A stretch of DNA of 64,000 nucleotides, taken from the NCBI RefSeq assembly GCF_000504165.1, contig NZ_AYSE01000004.1:434001-498000 (forward strand), given 5' to 3'. Position numbers and translations under genes: made by a program. The stretch's first letter is position 1. Every line of letters starts with the position of its first letter. This stretch comes from Bacillus sp. FJAT-14578. Lineage in GTDB: Bacteria > Bacillota > Bacilli > Bacillales > Bacillaceae_H. Below the pieces are notes generated by a model. The model saw nothing but the letters and a program-made list of their open reading frames with translations. It made no database searches and had not been told where the DNA came from. Shown here one piece after another: positions 25,794 to 34,907 of the stretch.

Positions 25794-27347
25794 TTATTTT
25801 AATAACACTGTCGTATGGGCAGGGATAATCAAAGTAGATTTTAGTTTGACCGCTCCTTTTTCTGTCGAAAACATGATTCTTCCTTTATGAGAAACGGTTA
25901 GTACGACTGGGTCGCTTGAAATATTGTGATAGACGTTGATGGACTTGTTTTTGTAAGAACGTTCATATGCGATTACTTGCTTGTTACGGACATCCAACGG
26001 TGTTAAGTCTCCTTTTTCGAGTGCTTCGTACTGCTGGCGAACACGAATCATTGTCCGGTAATGGTTTAAAAGCGAGTCGGATTGCTTGTCTTGCTCCTGG
26101 ACCGATACAGCACTGTCACCAACATTATAGACGGGCTCTTCCCAGTTTGTCTGGCCTTCTCCGTCTCCCGGATACCAACGGAATGGCTCTCGAATTAGTT
26201 CATCCGGCTTTTCACCTGTCATACCAATTTCTTCTCCGTAATAAATGAAAGGGTTGCCCGGCAAGGTGAGAAGAATGGATGCAGCCGTTTTGGCTTTGGC
26301 GATATCACCGCCTAATTCACTCATGACACGGTTTTGGTCATGATTTGTCAAGAAGGTGGCATCAACTTTATCGGGATTAAATGCTTTATATAAATCATCC
26401 GTGGCCAACGCAGCTTCGGCCACTCCTTGATTCATGCCGCCTTTAACGGAATTAACAATGTTACCTGCCAAATCGAAGTTAAATAGGGAATCTAAATATT
26501 GATAATAAGGAGCTACGGTTGCGGGCTGATCCCATACTTCGCCGACTAAATAAGCGTCTGGATTCGCTTTTTTCATCGCTGTACGGAACTCATTCCACCA
26601 TTCATAGTTTTTCTTCGCTCCTTCTGCCGTTTGTCCCTTATAAATATGCATGGCGGCATCAAGACGGAAGCCATCGACTCCTTGCTGCAGCCAAAACTTC
26701 CCGATGTTGATCATTTCTTTTCTTACGTTCGGGTTGTCATAGTTCAAATCAGGCATTCCTTCCCAAAATGTTCCGTAAAAATACTCTCCATTTGATGCTT
26801 TATGCCATACTTTCTGTCCCCAAGAGCCTGTTTCGTTCAAATCGGTCTGCTCATCTGCCCAAATATAATAATCATGGTACATGCTGTTTTTGTCTTCAAG
26901 AGCAGCCAGAAACCACGGGTGTTCACTGCTCGTATGGTTGACAACAAGATCCATAATGAATGTTATATTCCTTTTATCTGCTTCTTTCATTAACTGGCGA
27001 AAATCGTCAAGGTTTCCGTATTCCGGATCAATGTTATAATAATCTGTTACATCATACTTATGGTAACTGGGGGAGACGTTGACGGGCATCATCCATACTC
27101 CGTTTACTTGAAGATCATTCATCGTTTTCGCATTTCCGTCATTCAAGTAATCGAGCTGTTTCGTAATTCCTTTTAAATCTCCGTGGCTGTCGCCGTTTGA
27201 ATCATAAAAAGAATTGACATAAATCTCATAGAAGACCCCGTTTTTAGAAGACTCCGTTTGTTTCTTATGTACGGTTTGTGCCGATGCTCCGGTTGATAAG
27301 CTAAGTAATAGAGGCAAAGATAAAGCTGCAGCAGACCATTTTTTCAT
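25794..27347 (-). CDS. Secreted alpha-amylase, GH13 family
   Basis: The 517-residue protein has a signal peptide ([24 protein letters not shown]; cleavage probably after ASA). The catalytic triad of GH13 is visible: Asp230 in GFRLDAAMH, Glu270 in LVGEVWDQP and Asp337 in FLTNHDQNR, plus MDLVVNHTS and [13 protein letters not shown]. As I remember it, the B. megaterium alpha-amylase is very similar throughout. It should hydrolyse starch and malto-oligosaccharides outside the cell. ATG 27347 has GGAG 9 bases upstream. A promoter and a cre site just upstream point to catabolite repression by CcpA. Confidence 0.93.
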   Translation of the reverse strand: MKKWSAAALSLPLLLSLSTGASAQTVHKKQTESSKNGVFYEIYVNSFYDSNGDSHGDLKGITKQLDYLNDGNAKTMNDLQVNGVWMMPVNVSPSYHKYDVTDYYNIDPEYGNLDDFRQLMKEADKRNITFIMDLVVNHTSSEHPWFLAALEDKNSMYHDYYIWADEQTDLNETGSWGQKVWHKASNGEYFYGTFWEGMPDLNYDNPNVRKEMINIGKFWLQQGVDGFRLDAAMHIYKGQTAEGAKKNYEWWNEFRTAMKKANPDAYLVGEVWDQPATVAPYYQYLDSLFNFDLAGNIVNSVKGGMNQGVAEAALATDDLYKAFNPDKVDATFLTNHDQNRVMSELGGDIAKAKTAASILLTLPGNPFIYYGEEIGMTGEKPDELIREPFRWYPGDGEGQTNWEEPVYNVGDSAVSVQEQDKQSDSLLNHYRTMIRVRQQYEALEKGDLTPLDVRNKQVIAYERSYKNKSINVYHNISSDPVVLTVSHKGRIMFSTEKGAVKLKSTLIIPAHTTVLLK

Positions 27348-27366
27348 TTTCCATCGCTCCTTTTTA

Positions 27367-27380
27367 TGCAATCGCTTTCA
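27367..27380 (-). promoter_or_regulatory. cre (CcpA) site of the amylase gene
   Basis: The minus strand reads TGAAAGCGATTGCA, matching 13 of 14 positions of TGWAANCGNTNWCA. It lies about 10 to 25 bases downstream of the predicted start of transcription, a repressing (roadblock) position. Confidence 0.8.
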
Positions 27381-27396
27381 TAAACCTGACAACTGA

Positions 27397-27425
27397 AATA
27401 TAGCATCTCGAACACAATAGTTCAA
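27397..27425 (-). promoter_or_regulatory. Amylase promoter
   Basis: On the minus strand TTGAAC (27,425-27,420) and TATATT (27,402-27,397) are 17 bases apart, with the cre site immediately downstream. Confidence 0.75.
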
Positions 27426-27834
27426 ATATAAAAAATAATTTGAATATTTAAGCCTACATCTAGAGAAATTATGTTGTGACCTTTGGTTTAGATGCATAAA
27501 TAGAATGTAGTCTAATAGACGTGAAAGAAGGAATGTTAAGTGTACGTATCATTTTTCCTGAAAGAATGCTTTTTACGAGAATTAATGAAAACGATTGCGC
27601 TGTGGGAGCGGGTAAAACATGCTAAATTCATGAATCAAATCCTTTAGGGGACATATGGATAAGTAACGGAAATTCGCAGATAAAAATAATCTGGTAAATG
27701 TTAAAGAATTGTAAAGTATGGTCTGTAAGAAAGGAATTTAGCTTTTTAAGAATGAAAATGTGAGAGACATGGATTCCCGTTCATTATGGATGGAAGATGC
27801 TCATTCTACTTAATATGGAAAGGAACGTTTAGTC
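27426..27834. other. Amylase-FkbM intergenic region with a second cre-like site
   Basis: No gene is visible. At 27,586-27,599 TGAAAACGATTGCG matches 12 of 14 cre positions, but it is about 190 bases upstream of the amylase promoter, so its role is unclear. The rest is AT-rich and unstructured. Confidence 0.45.
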
Positions 27835-28773
27835 ATGGAAGCAAAGGCACTCCTTCGTAAGCCGGTATTTATGAAAATGTGGGAAAAATATCCAAAAACA
27901 TAGAAACTGCTAATCGATGCAGGAATTCTCTTAAAATATAAAACATTGAATATCAACAGGCTTCCAAGTAAAATCAGACTTCCGTCCTGCAATGTTATTT
28001 ATGTGAATCCGAATGAAAACCGCGGAAGAGTATTATTGATTAAAGACGGGGTGACCCAAGCTCGCCTTGCCGCGTTTTGGAGTCGGGCAGTGCAGCAGTA
28101 CAAACCATCTCTTGTCGTGGATGTAGGGGTCAATTACGGGGAATGCCTTTTTTCAGTAACCTATCCCCAAAGCGCGAAAGTATATGGAATCGAAGCGAAT
28201 AAACATTTATTTCAATATATCATGCAATCCAAAGATGAACATCCGAATAAAGAACAAATTCAACTTATCCATGCTTTTGCTTCTGACCAGGAGGGGGATG
28301 AGCAATTATTTTATATTGATACACACTGGTCGGGCACATCTTCCGCTTCTTATATGCCTTCGCATCAAATGGTCGAAGAAACCGTTATTCCGACGATTAC
28401 GGTCGATTCATTGTTCGAAAAAGAAGAGGTTTGTACACATGATCTTCTTTTTAAAGTGGACGTGGAAGGATTTGAAGGTTTTGTTTTAAAAGGAATGGAG
28501 AAGCTATTGAAAAACTGTCGCACTGCCGTTGGATTAATAGAGTTCGACAGCCATTACATTCAAAACTCAGGCATCGATATTGATGAATTTTTGATTTTTT
28601 TACAGAACCGTTTCAGCATATATATTTACGATGCAAGCGACCGGATCGTCCCGCCATCAGCTATTACATATGCAGCGCTGAAAAAATTATTCAAGTCAGA
28701 ATATGTACATACCGATTTTCTACTGCTGACAGACGACGCATTGAAAGATTGCCTCGACTTGGATATAGGTTGA
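27835..28773 (+). pseudogene. FkbM-family methyltransferase interrupted by an amber codon
   Basis: ATG 27835 (GGAA upstream) opens a frame reading MEAKALLRKPVFMKMWEKYPKT, then TAG at 27,901-27,903, then continues in the same frame as KLLIDAGILLKYKTLNINRLPSK to the stop at 28,773. The long part has FkbM motifs: VVDVGVNYGECLF (SAM site), VYGIEANKHLFQYI, IPTITVDSLF and LLFKVDVEGFEGFVLKGM. Only one base separates it from an intact ~312-residue gene. A restart at TTG 27,946 is possible but has no ribosome binding site. It may be a recent pseudogene or be read through. Confidence 0.8.
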
Positions 28774-28916
28774 GGGGATGAATGTCTGTTAGTAGGTGGA
28801 AGAAAAGAAAGATTGCCTCCAAAACAGTAAGAAAGTATCTCGACTAAAAGTTCACGCTTTTTTCGCATGAAAGAGACGAAAGGTGAAAAACTAGGAATAA
28901 AAAAACTGGAGGTAAA

Positions 28917-29021
28917 ATGATGGAAACAATGAGAGTTATTCAATATTTATTTACAGGAATGGGTGTCGTTTGTCTCGGATTTACGTATTACTTAATGTGG
29001 AAAAAAGATGAGGAAAAATAA
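28917..29021 (+). CDS. Small single-span membrane protein (34 aa)
   Basis: GGAGG four bases before tandem ATGs opens MMETMRVIQYLFTGMGVVCL..., one membrane helix followed by the charged tail MWKKDEEK. The excellent site and typical topology support a real gene; its function is unknown. A hairpin (29,033-29,065, arms ATCGGTGGGG/CCCCCACTGAT) follows. It lies 260 bases upstream of the toxin-like gene, and the two may or may not be related. Confidence 0.6.
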   Translation: MMETMRVIQYLFTGMGVVCLGFTYYLMWKKDEEK

Positions 29022-29210
29022 AGGAAACTTCTATCGGTGGGGTTTTTCCTTCATCCCCCACTGATGGTTAGTTGGACCCGTACGTTGCGGGATAAACAAA
29101 TAAAACAGGAGACGTTATAAGCGTGAAGCAGCGTCGACAGAGAAGTGTATCTTGTATCTACTAACTATAAAATAGGAATATATGTTCTGTTTTCAGGCGG
29201 GTAAATATGC

Positions 29211-29216
29211 TATAAT
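29211..29216 (+). promoter_or_regulatory. Extended -10 promoter of the toxin-like gene
   Basis: TGCTATAAT is an extended -10 element; the -35 is weak. The ~65-base leader contains CTCCCTC, able to pair with the GAAAGGGGGTG ribosome binding region, so translation may be held back by structure as in other type I toxin mRNAs. Confidence 0.6.
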
Positions 29217-29284
29217 CAATGTATTCAATAGTCTGTTTATCAAGGGCGGTCGGCTAGCTCCCTCGTTGAAAGGGGGTGATGCCA

Positions 29285-29368
29285 ATGTCAGTATACGAAA
29301 CGCTTACGTTAATGATTTCCTTTGCGACGCTCATCATTGCGATACTGGCGTTTAATCATAAAAAATAG
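29285..29368 (+). CDS. Putative holin-like (type I) toxin peptide, 27 aa
   Basis: The peptide MSVYETLTLMISFATLIIAI... ends in LAFNHKK: one membrane helix and a basic tail. This matches the 'putative holin-like toxin' peptides of Firmicutes, thought to be type I toxins held off by an antisense RNA. AGGGGG sits 8 bases before this ATG; an in-frame ATG at 29,279 is too close to the site. The stop lies in the left arm of the hairpin that follows. No antisense promoter could be proven. Toxicity is inferred from the family. Confidence 0.75.
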   Translation: MSVYETLTLMISFATLIIAILAFNHKK

Positions 29369-29489
29369 ACCTCCCTTGAACCGCTAAATTCGAAGGGAGA
29401 GGTCTATTTTTTTCACACTATATGGCCGATCCCCTGAAAGGACGACTATTGTTTGGCCGCAGTTGTTGGCAGCAACTGCGGTCTTTTTC
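29361..29489. repeat. Toxin 3' cassette, copy A (two hairpins)
   Basis: The first hairpin has AAAAATAGACCTCCCTT paired with AAGGGAGAGGTCTATTTTT, a bidirectional terminator. The second has CCGCAGTTG paired with CAACTGCGG followed by TCTTTTT. Between them lies CACACTATATGGCCGATC. The whole segment recurs at 30,226-30,349. It likely ends the toxin mRNA and may encode the antisense RNA on the other strand. Confidence 0.75.
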
Positions 29490-29714
29490 TTTTAAAATAT
29501 TCTTCATCTCCTGTTCCGTATTTTTTAGGGTTAACCAGTTCCATCTTTATTCCACTCCCTTAAAGGTTTTACCGTTTGTATAACCGAAAAGCAAAACTGG
29601 CAAACATTTATGTTACCGCTTGTTACATATCTGTAATGATAAAGTAACCTCTATCAGACTTTATTTTTGATTATTATAGAAAAGAAGCAGTCCAAAATAA
29701 GGGGAGAAGGTTAG

Positions 29715-30176
29715 ATGGATTTAAATCAATACATACTGCCTATACCGCTCAAGCAATTTTTGAGCGAGTTTGGAGATGAAATACAAAATGTAACCGATTA
29801 TTCTTTGCAAGCGGCGGCAAGTCTTTATCAGCAATATTCACGTTTTTACCATATCGATGATATTGAATTCACAAAAGCAGCCATTAGTTGTTGGAATAAA
29901 TCCGAAGACGCTATTCAATTCAAGTTTTTATTGAAAGATGAAATCGAACAGAACAAAAGAATCATTTTGGTCGATCAAAACATCAGCAGGGATTCAGTGG
30001 AAAGGAAGCTAAGGGAGCTTCTCAGATGCTACTCTTTATGTGTGAAAACCAATGGTGCGGAAGTGAATTTTGCCCGCATGCAAGGAAGCATTTTAGCGTA
30101 TGCAGAACTGTTGGGATATGATCAGGAGAAAATGAGAGAGGATTTGGAAAGAATGCATTCACTTCGTTTACGATAA
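29715..30176 (+). CDS. Protein of unknown function (153 aa)
   Basis: The protein starts MDLNQYILPIPLKQFLSEFGDEIQNV. GGGGAGAAGG is 5 bases before the ATG. It is soluble, mostly helical by eye, with a C-terminus rich in Glu and Arg (QEKMREDLERMHSLRLR). I recognise no domain. It lies between the two copies of the toxin 3' cassette. Confidence 0.7.
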   Translation: MDLNQYILPIPLKQFLSEFGDEIQNVTDYSLQAAASLYQQYSRFYHIDDIEFTKAAISCWNKSEDAIQFKFLLKDEIEQNKRIILVDQNISRDSVERKLRELLRCYSLCVKTNGAEVNFARMQGSILAYAELLGYDQEKMREDLERMHSLRLR

Positions 30177-30225
30177 GATAGATGGTCCTGCAATGAAATG
30201 CGGGACCGCTGGAAGGGAACAAATA

Positions 30226-30349
30226 AAAATAGACCTCCCTTGAACCGCTAATTCGAAGGAAGAGGTCTATTTTTCACACTATATGGCCGATCACTTAAAA
30301 GAACGGCGATTGTTCGACCGCAGAAGTTGGCAGCAACGGCGGTTTTTTT
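30226..30349. repeat. Toxin 3' cassette, copy B (without toxin ORF)
   Basis: This segment aligns nearly base for base with 29,361-29,489: the AAAAATAGACCTCCCTT hairpin, then CACACTATATGGCCGATC, then a CCGC..GGCGG stem and T-run. No toxin ORF precedes it. Its second hairpin is weakened (CCGCAGAAGTTGG), and the first has a one-base loop deletion and G-to-A changes. It also serves as terminator for the gene at 29,715. Confidence 0.75.
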
Positions 30350-30510
30350 ACTATATTTTTGTTTGTATGTTCATCATACCATAAAAGAGGGATAGAAGAA
30401 AATCTTATTTGCTGCAAAAAATAAGAAGACAAACCGGAATTTCCATAGACGTCAATTAGGCTGGTAAGATATAGTGTTTTTAGACCAAGGAACAATGACA
30501 AGGAGGGGTT

Positions 30511-31812
30511 ATGGTGATCAGCGTTGCCGTATTTGGACCGGAAGCATCCTGCAGGCAAATTCAGCAATACGAACATCAAGTTCAGGATGTGGAATTTCTT
30601 TATTATACATATCAAGATCCGGGTGAAACATCCCAGCTCATCCATAAGGCGCGCCGGTGCGATGTTTATTTATTTACAGGGCTGCTGCCTTACTATATTT
30701 CACGGGCTGCTCTTGTCCAACTCGATAAACCGTATGTCGTATTGCCGACAGGATCGGAAGACATAAGCGTGTCCTTGTTATCCATGCTTTACAATCTAAA
30801 CGTATCACTTCAGGATATTTCCATCGATATACCGGAAATGGAGCATGTCCGAATGGTTTATGAGGAAGTGGGGATTGCGCTTAATGAAAAATTAGTGAAA
30901 GAAGTAAAAGGAGAAATGGAAAAAGATCCGCTTCATTTCGATATCGCCCCCGTCATTCGTCACCATGCGGATTTGCAGGAGAAGGGAGCGGCAAAAGTGG
31001 CTGTGACAAGCATTTATGCTGTCTATGATTCGCTCGTGAAAAATGGATACAAAGCGTTTCCCATCAAAGATACGCGGGGCACGATTATTCGGGCACTGAA
31101 AGAAGCGAGAATGGCAGGAGACATCGAGAAAAACAAACGAGGCCAAATTGCCATTGTTATGGGAAAAGCAGAAAAAATGTCAAAAGAAACTCGCAATAAA
31201 ATGGAAAAAGCCATAAAAGATATGGCATTGAAAATGGGAGCTATGCTGGAAGTTGACCAGCAGGCACCGTTCGTTCTCTACACGACTCGAGGAACGGCCG
31301 AAAACTCTTTTTCATTGCTTGAGAGAGTTCATTCTCAATGGAAAAGCCTCCCTCTGCATATTGGAATAGGCTACGGCCTCCACCTCCAAGAAGCGAAAAA
31401 ACATGCCGAAATCGCCCTTGATTATGCGTTGAAACAAGAGAAAGCAAAAGGGCTGGTACTTGTAACGGAAACACAAGCCGTCTTTGAAATGGAAGGGAAG
31501 GAAACGGCAAAAGTGGTTCAATTGACCAGCAGTGATCAACAATTGAGAATCTTGGCAAAAACGGCGAATATTAGCGTTGCCAACATGGTCAAATTCCATG
31601 ATTTTTTATTAAGCAGAGATTTTCAACCGTTCACATCAAACGATATCTCCCACTATTTTGCCGTGACGAAACGCTCATCAGAGAGGCTCTTGAAGAAGTT
31701 GATCGATCAAAATATTATTAAAATTACGGGAGAAGAACAACCCCATTTGAATGGAAGGCCGAGAGCCATCTATACGATTAACCCCCACACATACATGAAT
31801 CGATCTAAATGA
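30511..31812 (+). CDS. Winged-helix transcriptional regulator of the peptidase-epimerase cluster
   Basis: The 433-residue protein ends in a helix-turn-helix domain: FTSNDISHYFAVTKRSSERLLKKLIDQNIIKI plus a wing with NGRPRAIYTI. The segment LPLHIGIGYGLHLQEAKKHAEIALDYALKQ around residues 280-310 looks like a degenerate GGDEF/nucleotide-cyclase fold, a feature of some PucR-like and CdaR-like regulators. The N-terminal ~120 residues may sense a ligand. AAGGAGGGG precedes the ATG closely. It is upstream of and co-oriented with the amidohydrolase and epimerase genes, which it probably controls. Confidence 0.75.
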   Translation: MVISVAVFGPEASCRQIQQYEHQVQDVEFLYYTYQDPGETSQLIHKARRCDVYLFTGLLPYYISRAALVQLDKPYVVLPTGSEDISVSLLSMLYNLNVSLQDISIDIPEMEHVRMVYEEVGIALNEKLVKEVKGEMEKDPLHFDIAPVIRHHADLQEKGAAKVAVTSIYAVYDSLVKNGYKAFPIKDTRGTIIRALKEARMAGDIEKNKRGQIAIVMGKAEKMSKETRNKMEKAIKDMALKMGAMLEVDQQAPFVLYTTRGTAENSFSLLERVHSQWKSLPLHIGIGYGLHLQEAKKHAEIALDYALKQEKAKGLVLVTETQAVFEMEGKETAKVVQLTSSDQQLRILAKTANISVANMVKFHDFLLSRDFQPFTSNDISHYFAVTKRSSERLLKKLIDQNIIKITGEEQPHLNGRPRAIYTINPHTYMNRSK

Positions 31813-32190
31813 CGGAGAATGGGCAAAGAACGCTCATCTCCCGTCATTCATCCATAAGTCAAAAAGCGTAATTGAAATAAAAAAACGAAAAATGTCAAAA
31901 AATGAAGTTGAATTTATTTGCAAGCCCAATTGACAGAAAATAAAAAAAACTGTATATTTTTCCTTAAGTTCTATTAACGACTATATAACGACAACTGAAA
32001 GGGAGGATTCCTTATAGAGATGGTATTTCTACTATTTCCACCCCTATATCCCGTTATTTTAAGATAGTTCTGGCATTTTATCGATTGAATGAGTAAGTCG
32101 ATTTGATCTTGAAGCCCTGTCCAATATGCACATGGCGCTGGCATGGCGTACTTAATAGTTATGAATCTTTTAATGAAAGGAACAAAGCCT
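31813..32190. other. Regulator-to-amidohydrolase intergenic region
   Basis: The first 40 bases hold an imperfect hairpin (ATGACGG..CCCGTCAT) that may terminate the regulator gene. The middle is AT-rich. GGGAGGATTCC at about 32,000 looks like a ribosome binding site, but no convincing start or frame follows, so it may be an inactivated leader or small gene. The amidohydrolase promoter must lie here but I cannot pick it out. Confidence 0.45.
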
Positions 32191-33342
32191 ATGAATCTCT
32201 TAACTTCTGCAAAATCTTTAACAGAGTGGATGATTGCCGTAAGAAGAGAGCTGCATCAATATCCAGAGCTCTCTCATCAAGAAGAAAAAACGAAGGCTTT
32301 CATTGAAGAACAACTAACAAGTTTTGGCATTGCGACGAAGAGTTATACAGGCAAAGATGTAGTAGGTGTTTTGCGAGGACGTTTGCCGGGTAAGACGATT
32401 GCGGTCCGTGCAGATATGGACGCCCTTCCGATTTTAGAGGAAACCGGACTGCCGTTTTCTTCTGAAAATAAGGGAGTCATGCATGCCTGCGGACATGATG
32501 GCCACATGGCCATGGTGTTAGGGTTAGCAAAAAAACTGACGGAAGAAAAAGCGGACTTTCAAGGAACGGTCGTTTTCCTTTTTCAGCATGCGGAGGAATC
32601 TGTACCGGGTGGAGCTAGAGAGCTTGTAGAAGCGGGCGTGTTGGACGAGGTGGATATGGTAGTGGGAGGACACCTTTGGCAGCCGCTTCCAAAAGGTATG
32701 CTTGGTATTCGAAAGGGTCCCATCATGGCTGGTGCGAGCCAATTCGAAATCAAAATAAACGGTCATGGGGGACATGGGTCGATGCCTCATGCCACTGTCG
32801 ATCCTATCTATATGGCTTCGCAAATCATCGGCCAGGCGTATGCGATGATCAATCGGCAATTTAGCCCGGAAGAACGGGCGGTATTGAGTTTTGGCACCAT
32901 TCAATCAGGAACGAATTACAATATTATTCCGAACGAAGCGAATATCGGTGGAACAGTACGTTACTTTGACGAACGCGTCATGCGTTCAATGGAGGAAAAA
33001 CTGGATCTATTGCTTCAATCGGTCACAACGGCATATGGCGGGGCGTATGAATTAACGTTTATAAAAGGGGATCCTCCTGTTGTCAATGATGCAGCTTTAG
33101 TGGATGTAATGAAGCAAGAGGCCCAAACGATAGAAGGCTTGTCCGATATCGCAGACATCGAACCGATTTATGCGGGCGAGGATTTCTCGCACTATGCCCA
33201 AACCGTTCCATCCGTCTATTTCCTTCTCGGGATGGGTGGGGATTACAATCACCATCATCCGAAATTCGATATTGATGAAAGCATGCTGAAGACGGGCTGT
33301 AATCTTATGGAGCAAACTATTTTACGTCTATTGGAGGGCTGA
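32191..33342 (+). CDS. M20-family amidohydrolase (peptidase/aminoacylase)
   Basis: The 383-residue protein has the M20D metal site HACGHDGHMAM and the catalytic HAEESVPGGA, plus VVGGHLWQPLPKG, NGHGGHGSMPHA (dimer/lid domain) and AGEDFSHYAQTVPS. It hydrolyses N-acyl amino acids or small peptides; YkuR, amhX-like and hippurate hydrolases belong here. ATG 32191 with AAGGA 9 bases upstream is preferred; the frame opens at 32143. It lies two bases before the epimerase gene, so the pair is an operon. Confidence 0.9.
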   Translation: MNLLTSAKSLTEWMIAVRRELHQYPELSHQEEKTKAFIEEQLTSFGIATKSYTGKDVVGVLRGRLPGKTIAVRADMDALPILEETGLPFSSENKGVMHACGHDGHMAMVLGLAKKLTEEKADFQGTVVFLFQHAEESVPGGARELVEAGVLDEVDMVVGGHLWQPLPKGMLGIRKGPIMAGASQFEIKINGHGGHGSMPHATVDPIYMASQIIGQAYAMINRQFSPEERAVLSFGTIQSGTNYNIIPNEANIGGTVRYFDERVMRSMEEKLDLLLQSVTTAYGGAYELTFIKGDPPVVNDAALVDVMKQEAQTIEGLSDIADIEPIYAGEDFSHYAQTVPSVYFLLGMGGDYNHHHPKFDIDESMLKTGCNLMEQTILRLLEG

Positions 33343-33344
33343 AC

Positions 33345-34454
33345 ATGAAGATTGTCAAAGCGGAACTTTTTACCTTGGATTTGCCTTTTAAAGTACCTTT
33401 CGCCGTGTCTTATCAAACGTATTATTCCATGCCAACCATCATTGTGAAATTGACGACAGAAGACGGGACAATCGGATATGGAGAAGCCACACCGGATCAG
33501 CATGTGACGGGAGAAACGCTCGAAAGCACCATCGCGGTGCTGCAGCATACCCTATTGCCTTCCATCATCGGTTTTTTCCCGTTTGATATCGAATCCATTC
33601 ATATGCATATGAATGAACAAGTAAAGTTCGTTCCAGCTGCCAAGGCGGGCATCGACATCGCCTGTTACGATTTGATGGGTAAATTGTCAAGACAGCCGAT
33701 TTACAATTTATTGGGTGGCCAATATCGGAAAGAAATCGATATCCCTTACGTCATTAGCATCGGAAATGCTGATGAAACAGCGGCAGAAGCAAGAAAAGCA
33801 CTTCATGAAGGATTTGCTTCTTTGAAATTAAAAACAGGGCCTGATCTTAAGCAAAGCATTGAAAGCATCCGGGCTGTCAAGGAAGCGGCGGGTCCTCATA
33901 TCCCGCTGAGAGTGGATGCCAACCAGGGGTGGGGAACTGTGTCGAATACTCTTCTTGTTTTAAAACAAATTGAAGGGTTGGATATCGATTGGATTGAACA
34001 ACCGGTTTATGCAGATGACATGGATGCCCTTGCCGAGGTCAAAGCACATTCATCTTTTTCCATCATGGCGGATGAAGCCGTTAAGGATTCGAAGGATTTG
34101 CGCCTTGCCATCCAAAAGAAGGCGGCTGACTATATTAATATTAAATTAATGAAATGCGGGGGAATTTATCCGGCTGTTAAACTGGCAGCCCAAGCGGAAA
34201 TGGAAGGGGTGATTTGCCAAATTGGATCGATGGTCGAATCGTCTGTCGCATCTGCGGCAGGGCTTCATGTCACGATGGCGAAAACCAATATTCAATCTTG
34301 TGAATTGGTGGGGCCTCTTATGCTTTCAGAGGATATCGGCAACCTGTCATACAATCTTCCATTTGCTCGTCTGCCCGAAAAGCACGGATTGGGGATTGAT
34401 GTAGATATGGAAAAAGTCCATCGTTTAGCGGCAAATCATATTGTCATTCAATGA
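33345..34454 (+). CDS. Dipeptide epimerase (enolase superfamily)
   Basis: In the 369-residue protein the MLE-subgroup residues are clear: the KxK pair at Lys161 and Lys163 (SLKLKTG), metal ligands Asp191 (RVDANQGW), Glu218 (WIEQP) and Asp243 (MADEAV), and the opposite base Lys267 (IKLMKCGG). GSMVESS and the 20s loop near VSYQTYYS set specificity. L-Ala-D/L-Glu epimerase (YkfB type) is the best guess, which would release glutamate from murein peptides. It is coupled tightly to the amidohydrolase gene. Confidence 0.88.
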   Translation: MKIVKAELFTLDLPFKVPFAVSYQTYYSMPTIIVKLTTEDGTIGYGEATPDQHVTGETLESTIAVLQHTLLPSIIGFFPFDIESIHMHMNEQVKFVPAAKAGIDIACYDLMGKLSRQPIYNLLGGQYRKEIDIPYVISIGNADETAAEARKALHEGFASLKLKTGPDLKQSIESIRAVKEAAGPHIPLRVDANQGWGTVSNTLLVLKQIEGLDIDWIEQPVYADDMDALAEVKAHSSFSIMADEAVKDSKDLRLAIQKKAADYINIKLMKCGGIYPAVKLAAQAEMEGVICQIGSMVESSVASAAGLHVTMAKTNIQSCELVGPLMLSEDIGNLSYNLPFARLPEKHGLGIDVDMEKVHRLAANHIVIQ

Positions 34455-34482
34455 AAAAGCTTATGCACAAATGTAAATAAAG

Positions 34483-34570
34483 AAGGACCCGTAATAAAAA
34501 TCCAACGGGGCCTTTCAGGAAAAATCAGTTTTTGTGATTTACTAGAGACTTATGGAACCGTCTCATTTAT
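34483..34570. repeat. Degenerate double-hairpin family copy (tail conserved)
   Basis: A short Y stem (ACCCGT..ACGGGG) is followed by CCTTTC, AAAAATCAGTTTTTGTG and the stem AGAGAC/GTCTC. The tail is nearly identical to 22,571-22,615, but the terminal stem has an A-T pair where that copy has G-C. The X hairpin is absent. It lies after the epimerase gene. Confidence 0.75.
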
Positions 34571-34802
34571 TTAAGTAGATGTATATAGTGAGGCATTGTA
34601 GTTTTTTGCCTCCTTCCTTCTCCTAAGCTCTATTACTTCATTGCTTTGAAAGTAAAATAGGATAATGTCTTTTTCCTTTCCATTTCCAAATTCCCGTTTC
34701 TTCACTATATTCCATATAGGTTAGTCAATTCCTGCTTTCCACGACATAATAAAAATGGCTGCCCGATAAATCCTAAACAGACCATAAGCATTATTTTTCT
34801 AC

Positions 34803-34899
34803 TAAAAGAACCCGTCACGAAATCCTGAATTCTCATGGCGGGTTCTTTTAGGAGGACGGCACAAAAGGTATGCTTTTTTATACCTTTTGTGCCATCCTC
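34803..34899. repeat. Double-hairpin element, copy 3
   Basis: Hairpin Y (34803-34850) has the arms TAAAAGAACCCG/CGGGTTCTTTTA with TCACGAAATCC at the apex. Hairpin X (34852-34899) has 20-base arms GAGGACGGCACAAAAGGTAT with one mismatch and a T-rich loop. It ends just after the yocH-like gene (minus strand) and may terminate it. Confidence 0.8.
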
Positions 34900-34907
34900 T
34901 CTTTTTA

